This document shows, one piece after another, positions 15,627 to 23,970 of a DNA stretch of 59,998 bases (the first letter of the stretch is position 1; every line of letters starts with the position of its first letter). This stretch comes from Rhodovibrio sodomensis (lineage in GTDB: Bacteria > Pseudomonadota > Alphaproteobacteria > Kiloniellales > Rhodovibrionaceae): contig NZ_NRRL01000018.1 of the NCBI RefSeq assembly GCF_016583645.1, forward strand, positions 1-59,998, given 5' to 3'. A program made the position numbers and the translations under genes. Under the pieces are notes generated by a model. The model ran no database searches. It worked only from the letters and a program-made list of their open reading frames with translations, and was not told where the DNA came from.

Positions 15627-17127
15627 AGACCCCTTCATCGGGCGGGGTCTGGAAAACGGAGCCGTCTCAGGACGGCCGCGCTTAGCCGGCACGCTCCCGC
15701 ACCAAGGCGGCATGACCTGCCTCAAGAGCCGGCCGCCACCCGGTCCCACGATCAGGTCCCCAACTTGGAGCGTGTGCCGGAAAAGCGCGCGCTCGGATCT
15801 CCCTCTCGAAGCCCCCAGTAGTGCGACGGCAGCGCGCCCCGGGGCCCAGAACCGGGGCGGGGGCCGGAAAATGCGCCAGGCAGGTACCCGCCATGGGGCG
15901 AAGCGCGGAAAATTTGCGCGCCTGGTTGCGCCGTGCCCCGATCCGCTGACATCGGAGCTACGCGCCGGCGGTGACACTGGCGGCCACCGAGTATCACAAC
16001 ACGCAGGTCCCCTAGCTGGAGCGCATGGCGGAAAACAGATGACCATCGCCAGCGGACGCCGGCAGCACTGATGAACTGGCAGGGCCCCATGTTGGGGCGG
16101 AGGCCGGAAAAATGAGCTGGATCCCAAAACGGGGCAGATGACAGAAAAACCAGGAGCGATCGCCCGCAATTGACCAGGATCGCCCTGCTTCCCGCGTCGT
16201 AGCGCCGGCAAGCGCCGCTGTGCCAGCGACAGGACCCCTCTTTGGGGCGCCGCCCGGAAAACTCCGCACATGCCCCAGCAGAAAGCGGCGATCTCCGGAC
16301 CCCGCCCCCGCCCGGTGAGCGCCGAGGGCCCAGGATTGGGGCGAGGGGCGGAAAATTCAGGCAGCCATTCGCCAGCCCGACAGGACGCCAGCGATCCGCG
16401 CACGCCGGTGTGACGTCGAGGTTCCCTGCGCTGGGGCGAATGGCGGAAAACTGTGAGCATCAAACTGATTCCTGGGGCTCTTCGAGACGCCGATTCAGGT
16501 CCCCGTCCACGGGGCGCAGCCTGGAAATCTGCACGACGCCGGGCCACGCGCCCGGCGCGCGGATCGCTCCCGACTGAGCCCGCCCTTCGGCCCCGCAATC
16601 TCCGGAGGACCCCCTCCTCGGGGCGCATGATGGAAAACTGGATCCGTGCGGGACGCACCAGGCACCCATCTCGGGGCGGGGGCCGGAAAAGCCGCTGCTC
16701 CAGCGGCTTCTGTGTCGCTCGCGACACTGATTCGCCGCTAAACTGTGAAGCTCCGATCTTTGTTGGCTGGCAGGAAACTGTGAAGCGACTCGCTGACTTA
16801 ACTGGGAAGCCAGCTTCACCCGATACCCCTGAGTCCAAAACCAAACAGATTCTCCTGCTACGCGCCGCGACAGGGGAGAGGAGGTGAGGTGGACTCAATT
16901 TTCGGTGTGGCAGGACCCCCGCGCTGGGGCGGAGCGCGGAAAACCGGGCGGGACTCGACAACCCCGAAACAACCGACTCCCGAGTTTGGCGGCACCCGGA
17001 ACACCGTCAAATTTCTGAGCTTTTTCCGGTCAACGCCCCGACGAGGGCACCTGATTAAGCAAAAATTTCCTTCATGCGCCCCAATACGGGTCCCTCACGT
17101 CAGGTCCACAATTTGGGGCGCATAAGG
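15627..17127 (+). repeat. Array of about 17 long iterons at the Rep_3-type origin
   Basis: A 32-33 bp element built as CAGGTCCCC, about five variable bases, GGGGCG, about five variable bases, CGGAAAA recurs with starts near 15627, 15753, 15840, 15881, 16004, 16080, 16117 (degenerate), 16230, 16324, 16418, 16496, 16605, 16659 and 16911. Two copies are inverted (17022-17053, 17064-17095), and a direct copy lacking the GGAAAA end is at 17101-17127. The CCCC/GGGG core is a small dyad. Copies are separated by unrelated sequence from a few bases to about 220. The array leads directly into the Rep_3-type initiator gene at 17189, as expected for an origin and copy-control region. No genes are seen here. 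Confidence 0.85.
16689..16819. other. Two adjacent hairpins and AAACTGTGAAGC repeats inside the origin region
   Basis: AAGCCGCTG/CAGCGGCTT (16689-16709, loop CTC) is followed two bases later by GTGTCG/CGACAC (16712-16727, loop CTCG). Then AAACTGTGAAGC occurs at 16740-16751 and 16775-16786, a variant AACTGGGAAGC at 16800-16810, and GCTTCAC in reverse at 16813-16819. This block fills the largest gap (16691-16910) in the iteron array and is distinct from the iterons. Confidence 0.6.
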
Positions 17128-17188
17128 TAGTTGCACACAAGATGGACGTGGCACAGCCTAGGTTCAGCGCGGCATTGGAGCAGCGGAA

Positions 17189-18532
17189 ATGGTCGACAGC
17201 ACTCAACTCGAAGAACCCCGGTTCCACGGAAGTCTCGAGCCCCGATCCTGGGAGCGCCATCAGGCGACCGTTCCGAAGGCCGGTGACGCGATCGAGGTGC
17301 TGGATCACGATCTGCGCATCGTCGACCGGAAGCTGTTCAATGTGATGCTGGCTCACTCGTTCGATGTGCTGAAGGAGGATCCGGAGCGCACTTTCTTCGC
17401 CACCGCAGCGCAGCTCAAGCGCGCGATTGGCTGGGAGCACAAGAACGGCAACAAGGAGATCGGTGACGCGCTGCTCCGTCTGCAGCGCACTGTCGTCATC
17501 GTTGGTTATTGGGCGGGCGAAGAGCGGTCGCGGCGCCTGAACCTGTTGAACATGTCGGACGTCGCCAACCGTGGCGGAGGTTACGTCTACTGGCAGTTCA
17601 ACAAGCAGATGGCGCCGCTGCTCGCGGATCCCGAGAGTTACGTCAACATCCACCTCAAGGTCAGCGCGGCGCTGCCCAGCCTGTTTGCCCACCGCCTCTA
17701 CGAACAGATCGCCTATCACGCTCGCAACGGCGAGCCCTGGCTGGTCAGTACGGATGAGCTGCGCCGTCGCCTCGGGGCGACCGCGCCAGCCTACCAGAGC
17801 TTCAAGAAATTTGCGGGCCGTGTACTGCGGCCGGCGCTGCGCAACCTCGATGAGCACGGGCCATTCGATATCGACACCCGCTTCCACCGGGATTCGCAGA
17901 ATTTCGTGACCTCGATCGAGTTCCGCGCCAGCCTCCGAGCAGGCTGGATCGAGGAACGCTCTCGGCCGCTGGTCGTGGGCGTGTCGACCGACAGTGAGAG
18001 CGAGGTCCACCGGATCGTAACCGACACACCGGATGCTGAGGATGTCGACGGACCGCGCAAGCGGATCACGCGGCCAACGATTGACCGCATGTGTCGAGAG
18101 TTTCCAGCCTTCGACGTCGATGCTCTGGTCGATGAATGGGCTCACTGGCGCGCGCGGACCGGGGGCCTAATCCGGACCGCCAAGCCGGGCGCCGACCTCG
18201 CAAATTATGTCTACGCCAATTACGGGCCGGCGAAAGGGCTTGAGGGCGCGACCGCTCAGCAGGCCGTCGATGCGCTGGTTCCCGAGCGCGGCGATGATCT
18301 GCGCCTCGCCCTGGATGTGGCCGCCCAGATGCATGCTCAGAAGCGCAAGACCTGGATGGCGATGGCGCGGCGCATCCGGCCTGGAACCAAGACGCCATCC
18401 ATGGGCATGGAAGGCCTGCTGCACTGGGTGCCCGCCGTGGTCGATCAGATGAAACTGTGCCGTCTGATCGAGACCCCGGACACCCCCGACGTCTGCGCAC
18501 GGGCCGCAACCGACTTCGAGTTGCAGGGATGA
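17189..18532 (+). CDS. Plasmid replication initiator, Rep_3 (RepB/Initiator) type
   Basis: 447 residues. The N-terminal 250 resemble winged-helix initiators of iteron plasmids: RKLFNVMLAHSFDVL, LKRAIGWEHKNGNKEIGDALLRLQRTVV, LFAHRLYEQIAYHARNGEPWLVSTDELRRRLGA and YQSFKKFAGRVLRPALRNLDEHGPFDID, the last being the second winged-helix signature. The C-terminal 170 residues (from about 280) are an added helical region absent from short RepE-type proteins. ATG 17189 lies directly after the iteron array. It should bind the 32-bp repeats to start replication and, through copies nearest the gene, control its own expression. A hairpin follows the stop. Confidence 0.85.
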   Translation: MVDSTQLEEPRFHGSLEPRSWERHQATVPKAGDAIEVLDHDLRIVDRKLFNVMLAHSFDVLKEDPERTFFATAAQLKRAIGWEHKNGNKEIGDALLRLQRTVVIVGYWAGEERSRRLNLLNMSDVANRGGGYVYWQFNKQMAPLLADPESYVNIHLKVSAALPSLFAHRLYEQIAYHARNGEPWLVSTDELRRRLGATAPAYQSFKKFAGRVLRPALRNLDEHGPFDIDTRFHRDSQNFVTSIEFRASLRAGWIEERSRPLVVGVSTDSESEVHRIVTDTPDAEDVDGPRKRITRPTIDRMCREFPAFDVDALVDEWAHWRARTGGLIRTAKPGADLANYVYANYGPAKGLEGATAQQAVDALVPERGDDLRLALDVAAQMHAQKRKTWMAMARRIRPGTKTPSMGMEGLLHWVPAVVDQMKLCRLIETPDTPDVCARAATDFELQG

Positions 18533-18558
18533 TGGCGATGCGTTGAAACCGAAAAGCA

Positions 18559-18588
18559 AGAAGGCCCGCCGGGCAGGGCGGGCCTTCT
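18559..18588 (+). terminator. Strong hairpin after the Rep_3 gene
   Basis: AGAAGGCCCGCC (18559-18570) pairs perfectly with GGCGGGCCTTCT (18577-18588) around GGGCAG, 26 bases after the stop. The 12-bp stem fits a factor-independent terminator, though the downstream sequence (GTCTAAAC) is not T-rich. Confidence 0.65.
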
Positions 18589-18736
18589 GTCTAAACCACG
18601 CGGCGGACGTTACGGCCCTACGTGATCGTCTGACACCGTCACTGTAGACGCCGTATCGTTTCCTGGCAAGCTGGTCGAAGACCAGAACAGGGGAGTTGCG
18701 TCCGCCGCGGCCAATCCGGAAGCAAAGGAGGCCGCA

Positions 18737-19117
18737 ATGCGAGACACCCTTCCAACCCCCGCAAACGACTTCCAGCCGCGCCCGCACCGCCAGCGCTCGG
18801 TGGGGGCCGCCGGCCACCAGGTCCAGGGCCGGCTGCAGCGCGCCGTGCGTGCCAGCGCCCGCACCCGTGATCCCGCCGCGCAGCTGGTCGCCTCGGCGCT
18901 CGCCCAGGAAATGCTGCGCACCGGCGGCCTGCCGTGCCGGCCGTCATTGCAGCGCCTGGCGGCGCTCAGCGGCGTGCATCCCGCGCGTGCCGAGCAGGCC
19001 CTGCAGCAACTGGAACGCATGCGCCTGGTGGCCCGTCTGCGCCTTGAGGGCGCGCCGGACGTCGATCACTTCGCCCTCCTCTGCGACGCCCGTGCGGCCC
19101 TGCCTGAAAGTCATTAA
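18737..19117 (+). CDS. Small basic helix-turn-helix protein, unknown function
   Basis: 126 residues preceded by AAAGGAGG. The C-terminal half (PSLQRLAALSGVHPARAEQALQQLERMRLVARLRL) reads as a GntR-like or MarR-like winged helix; the N-terminal half is Arg/Ala/Gln-rich and likely contacts DNA or is disordered. It ends 2 bp before the next gene, which also starts with a winged helix, so the two form an operon downstream of the Rep_3-type initiator. An accessory replication or copy-control role is likely but inferred. Confidence 0.65.
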   Translation: MRDTLPTPANDFQPRPHRQRSVGAAGHQVQGRLQRAVRASARTRDPAAQLVASALAQEMLRTGGLPCRPSLQRLAALSGVHPARAEQALQQLERMRLVARLRLEGAPDVDHFALLCDARAALPESH

Positions 19118-19119
19118 CG

Positions 19120-20109
19120 ATGACGACGGCCAACCAGGAAAAGGTGCCGCTCTGGCTGAAATGGGAGGAGCTAACGCGCGCGTGTCAGACGCCGGAGATC
19201 GCCGGGAGCGCGGGCGCCATCCAGGTCATGCGCGCCCTGCTGGACGATCTGGATCGCGATGGTCGTCGGCAGTGTTATCCATCGCTCGATCGGCTGGCGC
19301 AGGTGACCGGCCTCAGCAGACGCTCCGTTGTCACCGCCCTCAGCCGCCTGGAGGCGGAGCAGTTGATCACCCGAAGCACCGGTGGCGGGCGCGGACGCTC
19401 CACCCGCTACGGCTTTCCCTGGATCGAGGCGCAGATGTCCAGGCGGGAAAACTCGGAGCCGGAGCGATCCGGCTCGGCGACAGCGCACGAAGGCGCAGGG
19501 GCAGCGGCGACATCGGGCTCACCAGATCAGCGCGCGGCACCGGCTCGCGCCGAAATGCAACAGAGCGCCCTCCTGCTGCCCCTGGATGGCGGAAAAAGCC
19601 AGGGGGTGCTCGCCGCGAAGATCAGCCGTCGGTTCGTCATCAAACGAGACGACGCGGAGGGGATGGTACGGCGCTGGTGCGCGCGCTTCGGCATGGAAAT
19701 GGTTCAGGCGGCCATCGACGAGGCGATCGCGGACGGGATCGAGCGCGAGCAGCTTGCCCGTTACGTCGCGCAGCATTTGGCTGCGCCCAGCGCCGCGTCA
19801 GCACCGTCGAAACCTGATCCGGCAGCCACGCAAGCCGATGATGAGACGGGTGAGGATCCGCGCTGGCAGCGCGTGCGCGCGCGGCTGCGCGACGAGATCG
19901 GCCAGAGTGCCTTCGACAACTGGTTGCGACGCGTCTCCTTCGTGGGCCTATCCGACGGCTGCGTCGAGCTGTGCGCCCCAAGCCGGTTCGTCGGCGACTG
20001 GGTGAGGTCGAATTACGCGGACCGCCTGAGGGCGCTATGGATCGCCGAGGATCCAACGGTCTCACGAGTGTCTGTCTCGCACGAGAAGGCCCTTGCGCGC
20101 TCGGCATAG
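19120..20109 (+). CDS. Winged-helix protein fused to a DnaA domain I-like C-terminus
   Basis: 329 residues. Residues 20-105 form a HTH_36-like winged helix (YPSLDRLAQVTGLSRRSVVTALSRLEAEQLITRSTGG). A Ser/Ala-rich linker and a helical segment with KISRRFVIKRDDAEGMVRRWCARFG follow. The last 80 residues match the N-terminal domain of alphaproteobacterial DnaA: RWQRVRARLRDEIGQSAFDNWLRRVSFVGLSDG, then APSRFVGDWVRSNYADRLRALW. In DnaA this domain recruits DnaB helicase and other factors. Here it is tied to a DNA-binding module in place of the AAA+ core, so it could load helicase or interfere with DnaA at the plasmid origin. The DnaA-like call is from residue pattern and needs a profile search. Confidence 0.75.
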   Translation: MTTANQEKVPLWLKWEELTRACQTPEIAGSAGAIQVMRALLDDLDRDGRRQCYPSLDRLAQVTGLSRRSVVTALSRLEAEQLITRSTGGGRGRSTRYGFPWIEAQMSRRENSEPERSGSATAHEGAGAAATSGSPDQRAAPARAEMQQSALLLPLDGGKSQGVLAAKISRRFVIKRDDAEGMVRRWCARFGMEMVQAAIDEAIADGIEREQLARYVAQHLAAPSAASAPSKPDPAATQADDETGEDPRWQRVRARLRDEIGQSAFDNWLRRVSFVGLSDGCVELCAPSRFVGDWVRSNYADRLRALWIAEDPTVSRVSVSHEKALARSA

Positions 20110-20291
20110 GCCAGCCCAAGCCAACCGACCGAGACCCGCTCTCTTCACGCGAGCGCCCGAGGCGCGATGGCCGCGAAACGCCCATCCCACGGCCGGCCAG
20201 GGAGTTCGGGAGGCGCCGCCGCTGGGGTGATCCGGATCATCCGGTCGGCAGGCCTGATGGCTGCATGGCTTTTACCAACTGACGGCGCGGA

Positions 20292-20663
20292 CTAGAGCTG
20301 GCCCGTGCACCATGCTTCGAAGACTTCCTGGACGTCCTTTTCTAGCATAGCGCCGGCCTCCGGGCTCTCGCCCCGGAACACCACCGCGCTGCTGAGCACA
20401 CGGGCCAGGACCATCTTGGTGTGCCGGTCCGAGGGGCCGAAATTCCCGACACCCGGCCTCTCTTCCAGAGCGCGAAGCGCCTTCCTCAACGTCTGCTTCT
20501 GCTCCTCCACGACCCGATCGATCTCCGCCAGGCTCTCGGCTTCGGTATCGAACTCCAACGACGACCGTTCGGTGTCATTGATCCGGTAGATATCCTTGAT
20601 CGCGCCGCCGATCCGCCTGATCGCCCGCATGTCGTTGTCAGTGACGTCCTTGCGTCCGAACAT
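20292..20663 (-). CDS. Small helical protein, unknown function
   Basis: 123 residues, rich in charged heptad-like helix (EFDTEAESLAEIDRVVEEQKQTLRKALRALEER). ATG 20663 is chosen over an upstream extension because AGAGGTGG lies just before it. It converges with the DnaA-like fusion gene. No family is recognised. Confidence 0.55.
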   Translation of the reverse strand: MFGRKDVTDNDMRAIRRIGGAIKDIYRINDTERSSLEFDTEAESLAEIDRVVEEQKQTLRKALRALEERPGVGNFGPSDRHTKMVLARVLSSAVVFRGESPEAGAMLEKDVQEVFEAWCTGQL

Positions 20664-20871
20664 CACCACCTCTCTTCGGTCGAACTGACAGCCGCTCGCG
20701 GTCCGCACCTTGCATCCATGACACGGGGCCGGCAAATCGCCATTGCAACAAACGCGGCAGGCCCCGTATCAACGGGTCGCGCACAGGCGCCGCTTCGGTG
20801 GGGCAGCAGGGCAGGGCGTGCACACTCTCTCACGCGCATGATGCTCCAAGAAGAGACCTGCAGCTCGTGCT

Positions 20872-21600
20872 TCAGCGGTGCTGATACCGCCCCAGGAGGC
20901 GCCCGATCTGACCTCCGCAGACCGTCGAAAGGCGTGTGTACTCGTCCAGGGTATCCAGACGCGCGTGCGCGTCATGACGCTGCTTCTCGATTCCGCGCAT
21001 CACCTGATCGAGCGCTTCCTCGAGGTACCGCCGGATGTGTGCGCCGGCCTCCTCGGCAGAGCGCCCGCGAACCGGGCCGAGCTGCACTGCCGCCTCGATG
21101 AGGTAACTGCGGATCCGCGGCCGGAGGCGCGTCAGCACCCGGCGATCGATCGAGACATGCTCCATCTCATGCGCCCGCACCACCGTCCAGCCACAGGTCC
21201 CTCGCGGGATTTCGCGGGCGACGATGACCTCCAGGTTCTCGAGCGCGATGCGGGCCTGGATGTGGGTCACCCGGCTGCAGGCCCCGCCGGCGCCGTTCAG
21301 CGTCAGCTTGCTGAACGTCACGCTGGTCCGCAGCTGACTCCGAGCCAGCCCGACGGTATGCATGCCCTCGGCACCGTGGGGGCGATACGCTGACCCACCC
21401 AGGGACCTCAGCTGCGCGAACGAGACGTCCGTGCGCAGCCTGGGCTCGGGCAGTACAAGGTTCACGCTGCTGGTGATCCGCGTTGGCTGCGGGCATTCCG
21501 GCGCGGCCGCCCGCACCCACGGCGTGAGCAACAGCATCATCGCGAGCGCCACCGTGAGCGCCAAACCCCAGCGCATGCTCCAACCCATCCAAGAGATCAC
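20872..21600 (-). CDS. Periplasmic protein with an HExxH motif, possible zinc protease
   Basis: Up to 242 residues. An N-terminal hydrophobic signal (LALTVALAMMLLLTPWVRAAA) predicts export. The mature part contains RAHEMEHVSID, an HExxH zinc-protease-like motif, plus four or more Cys (PECPQP, ACSRV, GTCGW, TVCGG). It resembles small DUF922-like putative secreted metalloproteases only in that motif. The start is uncertain: GTG 21600, ATG 21588 or ATG 21576 all precede the signal. It is divergent from a second exported protein at 21709; one copy of the 28-bp palindromic repeat family (21669-21689) lies between them. Confidence 0.6.
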   Translation of the reverse strand: MISWMGWSMRWGLALTVALAMMLLLTPWVRAAAPECPQPTRITSSVNLVLPEPRLRTDVSFAQLRSLGGSAYRPHGAEGMHTVGLARSQLRTSVTFSKLTLNGAGGACSRVTHIQARIALENLEVIVAREIPRGTCGWTVVRAHEMEHVSIDRRVLTRLRPRIRSYLIEAAVQLGPVRGRSAEEAGAHIRRYLEEALDQVMRGIEKQRHDAHARLDTLDEYTRLSTVCGGQIGRLLGRYQHR

Positions 21601-21708
21601 CGATCAAGGAGGTGGAAGTGCCGCAGCCCCGGCGTCCCGCGATATTGGCCGGTTGACCGAGGCCGCCCCGATGCGCTGAATTGGTCCCGGATACAACCGA
21701 GAGACCTC

Positions 21709-22236
21709 ATGCGCGCGTGCACCCTCCCTCTGGCGGCCTTTGTCGCGACCCTGGTCTTCTGCCTCGAAGTAACGACCGCTCGGGCCGGCAACGGCTGGAT
21801 CGCGCGGTGCGAGGCGCCGTCCGGGACCGGGCACCAGTACGGCGACCTCTCGAACCTCGACGGAGGCGCGATCTTCCAGCCCGAGGACGGCATCACCGAG
21901 TTCGATGACAGCTACTCGAACATCCGGCCAGCGTTCCTGTACGAGGGGCGGGGCGATGCCACGGTCGCCGTACTCTGGGGCGACACCAAGCCCGACGGCG
22001 TATCGCCCAGTGCTTTCCGCAAATCGGAAGCCGACGAGGCACGGGTCATCGCCGCGACCGACCATAAGGTCGTGACCCTGAAAACCTATGCGGGTGAGAC
22101 CTGGATGACGACGCACCTCCCACAAGCCGGCGTCGCGTTCGCAACCCGGCATGAGCGCGACACCTACAGCGATCTCGGCTACGTCGCGAGCGCCATCACC
22201 TTCCCGATGCGCTGCAGCTACGAACCGCTCCGCTGA
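21709..22236 (+). CDS. Exported protein of unknown function
   Basis: 175 residues with a signal peptide (ACTLPLAAFVATLVFCLEVTTARA, cleavage likely before GNGW). The mature domain is mixed alpha/beta with two Cys (IARCEAPS and PMRCSYEP) that may pair. The gene lies between the upstream single repeat copy (21669-21689) and the array that starts at 22256. No family recognised. Confidence 0.6.
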   Translation: MRACTLPLAAFVATLVFCLEVTTARAGNGWIARCEAPSGTGHQYGDLSNLDGGAIFQPEDGITEFDDSYSNIRPAFLYEGRGDATVAVLWGDTKPDGVSPSAFRKSEADEARVIAATDHKVVTLKTYAGETWMTTHLPQAGVAFATRHERDTYSDLGYVASAITFPMRCSYEPLR

Positions 22237-22255
22237 ACAGCCGCGGGACCGGGCA

Positions 22256-22808
22256 GGGACCGATGATGCGCTGAATCGGTCCCGCCCTGTAGCGCACTTC
22301 GTTGATCGCCGCCCCCGCCCGGGACCTCATCATCGCACGCGATGCGCAGCTCGGGTGAGCCGTGCACTCGTCAGGCTTGCCTCAGAGAGTGCGATAGGGA
22401 CCGTTTCAGCGTAGCTACCGCCCGGCGCCGCCGCGCGCCCGAACCCGAAGGCCAGGACGGGATGGATTCTGCGCAGCAGATGTCCCCGCCGCCTCGTCCC
22501 CACGATCGCGCTGCGCCGGCGAGCGCCGTCCCGGCGGCAATGCCCCACCCCAGGGACCGATTCTGCGCAGAATCTATCCCTGGGTTCTGCTCCTGCGCAG
22601 TGCACGATCTCGACCGGGTGTGGAATAGCTCAGCCCTCACGGCTGCCAGGGACTCACTCTGCGCTGAATCTGTCCCGCAACCACGGCATCCGGCTGCGGG
22701 CATGAAACGGGGCAGGGACCCCATCAGCGCAGAAACACGCATAACGCGCCCGCCCAGCCGGCCGGCCTGGCAAGCGACTCGGGACCGATTCAGCGCTGAA
22801 TCGGTCCC
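22256..22808. repeat. 28-bp palindromic repeats downstream of the RepA_C-type gene
   Basis: Copies built as GGGACCGATTCAGC meeting its complement GCTGAATCGGTCCC: full sites at 22256-22283, 22459-22486, 22553-22580, 22649-22676 and 22781-22808 (the last is a perfect palindrome), and half or degenerate sites near 22320, 22397 and 22715. Spacers of tens of bases are unrelated. There are no genes in 22237-22840. Confidence 0.85.
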
Positions 22809-22840
22809 GGGCCTCTCTGAACTGCTGGTAGACGCGCCGA

Positions 22841-23896
22841 TCAGGGGCGGCGCGTCCCCAGTGGCGCGACCCGTTTCGTCGTACGCTGACCTTGTCCCTC
22901 GGCGCGATCCGCCGGCCGGGTCGGCAGGTTCAGGCCGGAGTAACCGGACTTGCTGCGCTTGATCGCCGGCTTTGATGGCTTGAGGATAAGTCCGCCGTCT
23001 GCTTGCTCGATGTTCGCGTCCGGATAGACCAGCTGGACGTGCTGCAACACCGGTCGCATTCTCTTCGCAAAGTCGGCGACACGGCCGTAATGGGCGCCGA
23101 ACTGCGTCATCAGCGCGATCCAGGGTAGCTTCACTGGTTTGTCGAGTTTCGGCAGCCGGTAGGCTAGGAACGCGTACACGTCGAGCCCGAGCGAAGTCTC
23201 CGACAACTCGGCGATCGCCCGACTGTCGAGTGGTACCGCGTGCTCGCGCAAGTGGTCGTGGAACTCGGTTGTGAGCTCGACTTCGCTGGGCCAGGTTTCT
23301 CGCCCCGGCGTGTCCGCCCACATGCTGAGCCCGCGAACGATGTGGGACTGCTGCATGTTCTCGCCGATCAGCCGCCCCTGGTGGTCGACGGTGTCCCACT
23401 CGAGCTTGAGTTGGCAGTTCGCGATCCGCTGCACCTGCGTCTTGATGGACGTGATACTGCCCCTGGGACCGCCGTTCACCGTGAGCCCGAGCGACTTGAT
23501 CCAGGCCGACATCGAGCGCCCGAGAGGGATCGTTCGAGACTTCACGCCCTCCGACTGCAGGTAGATCATGATCAGCCTCGCCCGGGTGCCGTACGGCACG
23601 CCAATCGGCTTCGGCTCATCGGTCTCGCGCGCCGATCCCCAGCCGGGCGTGACCACCAGTCGGATGTTGCCATTGCGGCGCACCCAGGCTCGGGAATCGT
23701 CGGACGGACGGCTGTGCGGCAGCCCGGTCTGGCAGAGTCCGCTGTGCAGAAAGCTGAGCTCTTCCTCGGTTGGCGGCTGCATCATAGCTGCGGCTGTGCG
23801 GATTTGATCTGCACGCTTCTGATCGCCGTCTTCCAGCGCTTGCTCTATCAACGTGTCGCTACCGAACAACGCAAGTTGATGATGGATGTCGGCCAT
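22841..23896 (-). CDS. Plasmid replication initiator, RepA_C type
   Basis: 351 residues (a TTG at 23926 would add ten). The central region matches the RepA proteins of alphaproteobacterial plasmids: GVPYGTRARLIMIYLQSEGVKSRTIPLGRSMSAWIKSLGLTVNGGPRGSITSIKTQVQRI, then HAVPLDSRAIAELSETSLGLDVYAFLAYRLPKL, LPWIALMTQFGAHYG and ILKPSKPAIKRSKSGYSG. It has no similarity to the Rep_3-type initiator at 17189. Palindromic repeats lie on both sides; it probably binds them as a dimer. The gene points towards the smaller array, and its promoter side faces the larger array with AT-rich and DnaA-box-like elements. Confidence 0.85.
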   Translation of the reverse strand: MADIHHQLALFGSDTLIEQALEDGDQKRADQIRTAAAMMQPPTEEELSFLHSGLCQTGLPHSRPSDDSRAWVRRNGNIRLVVTPGWGSARETDEPKPIGVPYGTRARLIMIYLQSEGVKSRTIPLGRSMSAWIKSLGLTVNGGPRGSITSIKTQVQRIANCQLKLEWDTVDHQGRLIGENMQQSHIVRGLSMWADTPGRETWPSEVELTTEFHDHLREHAVPLDSRAIAELSETSLGLDVYAFLAYRLPKLDKPVKLPWIALMTQFGAHYGRVADFAKRMRPVLQHVQLVYPDANIEQADGGLILKPSKPAIKRSKSGYSGLNLPTRPADRAEGQGQRTTKRVAPLGTRRP

Positions 23897-23970
23897 TTCG
23901 CCATCCCCGGGCTTTTTGCCAAGCAATACTTGTATCGACCTACCAAAGAACGAGGCGAAGGACGACGGGT

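Noticed and set aside
15567..16961. Long minus-strand open frame of 464 codons across the iteron region
   Set aside because: Its repeated Phe-Ser/Arg-Pro pattern is simply the translation of the complement of the 32-bp repeats; there is no ribosome site or domain.
15627..17127. CRISPR array
   Set aside because: Repeats are about 32 bp but spacers vary from a few to about 220 bases, some repeats are inverted, and no cas gene is present; a rep gene follows instead.
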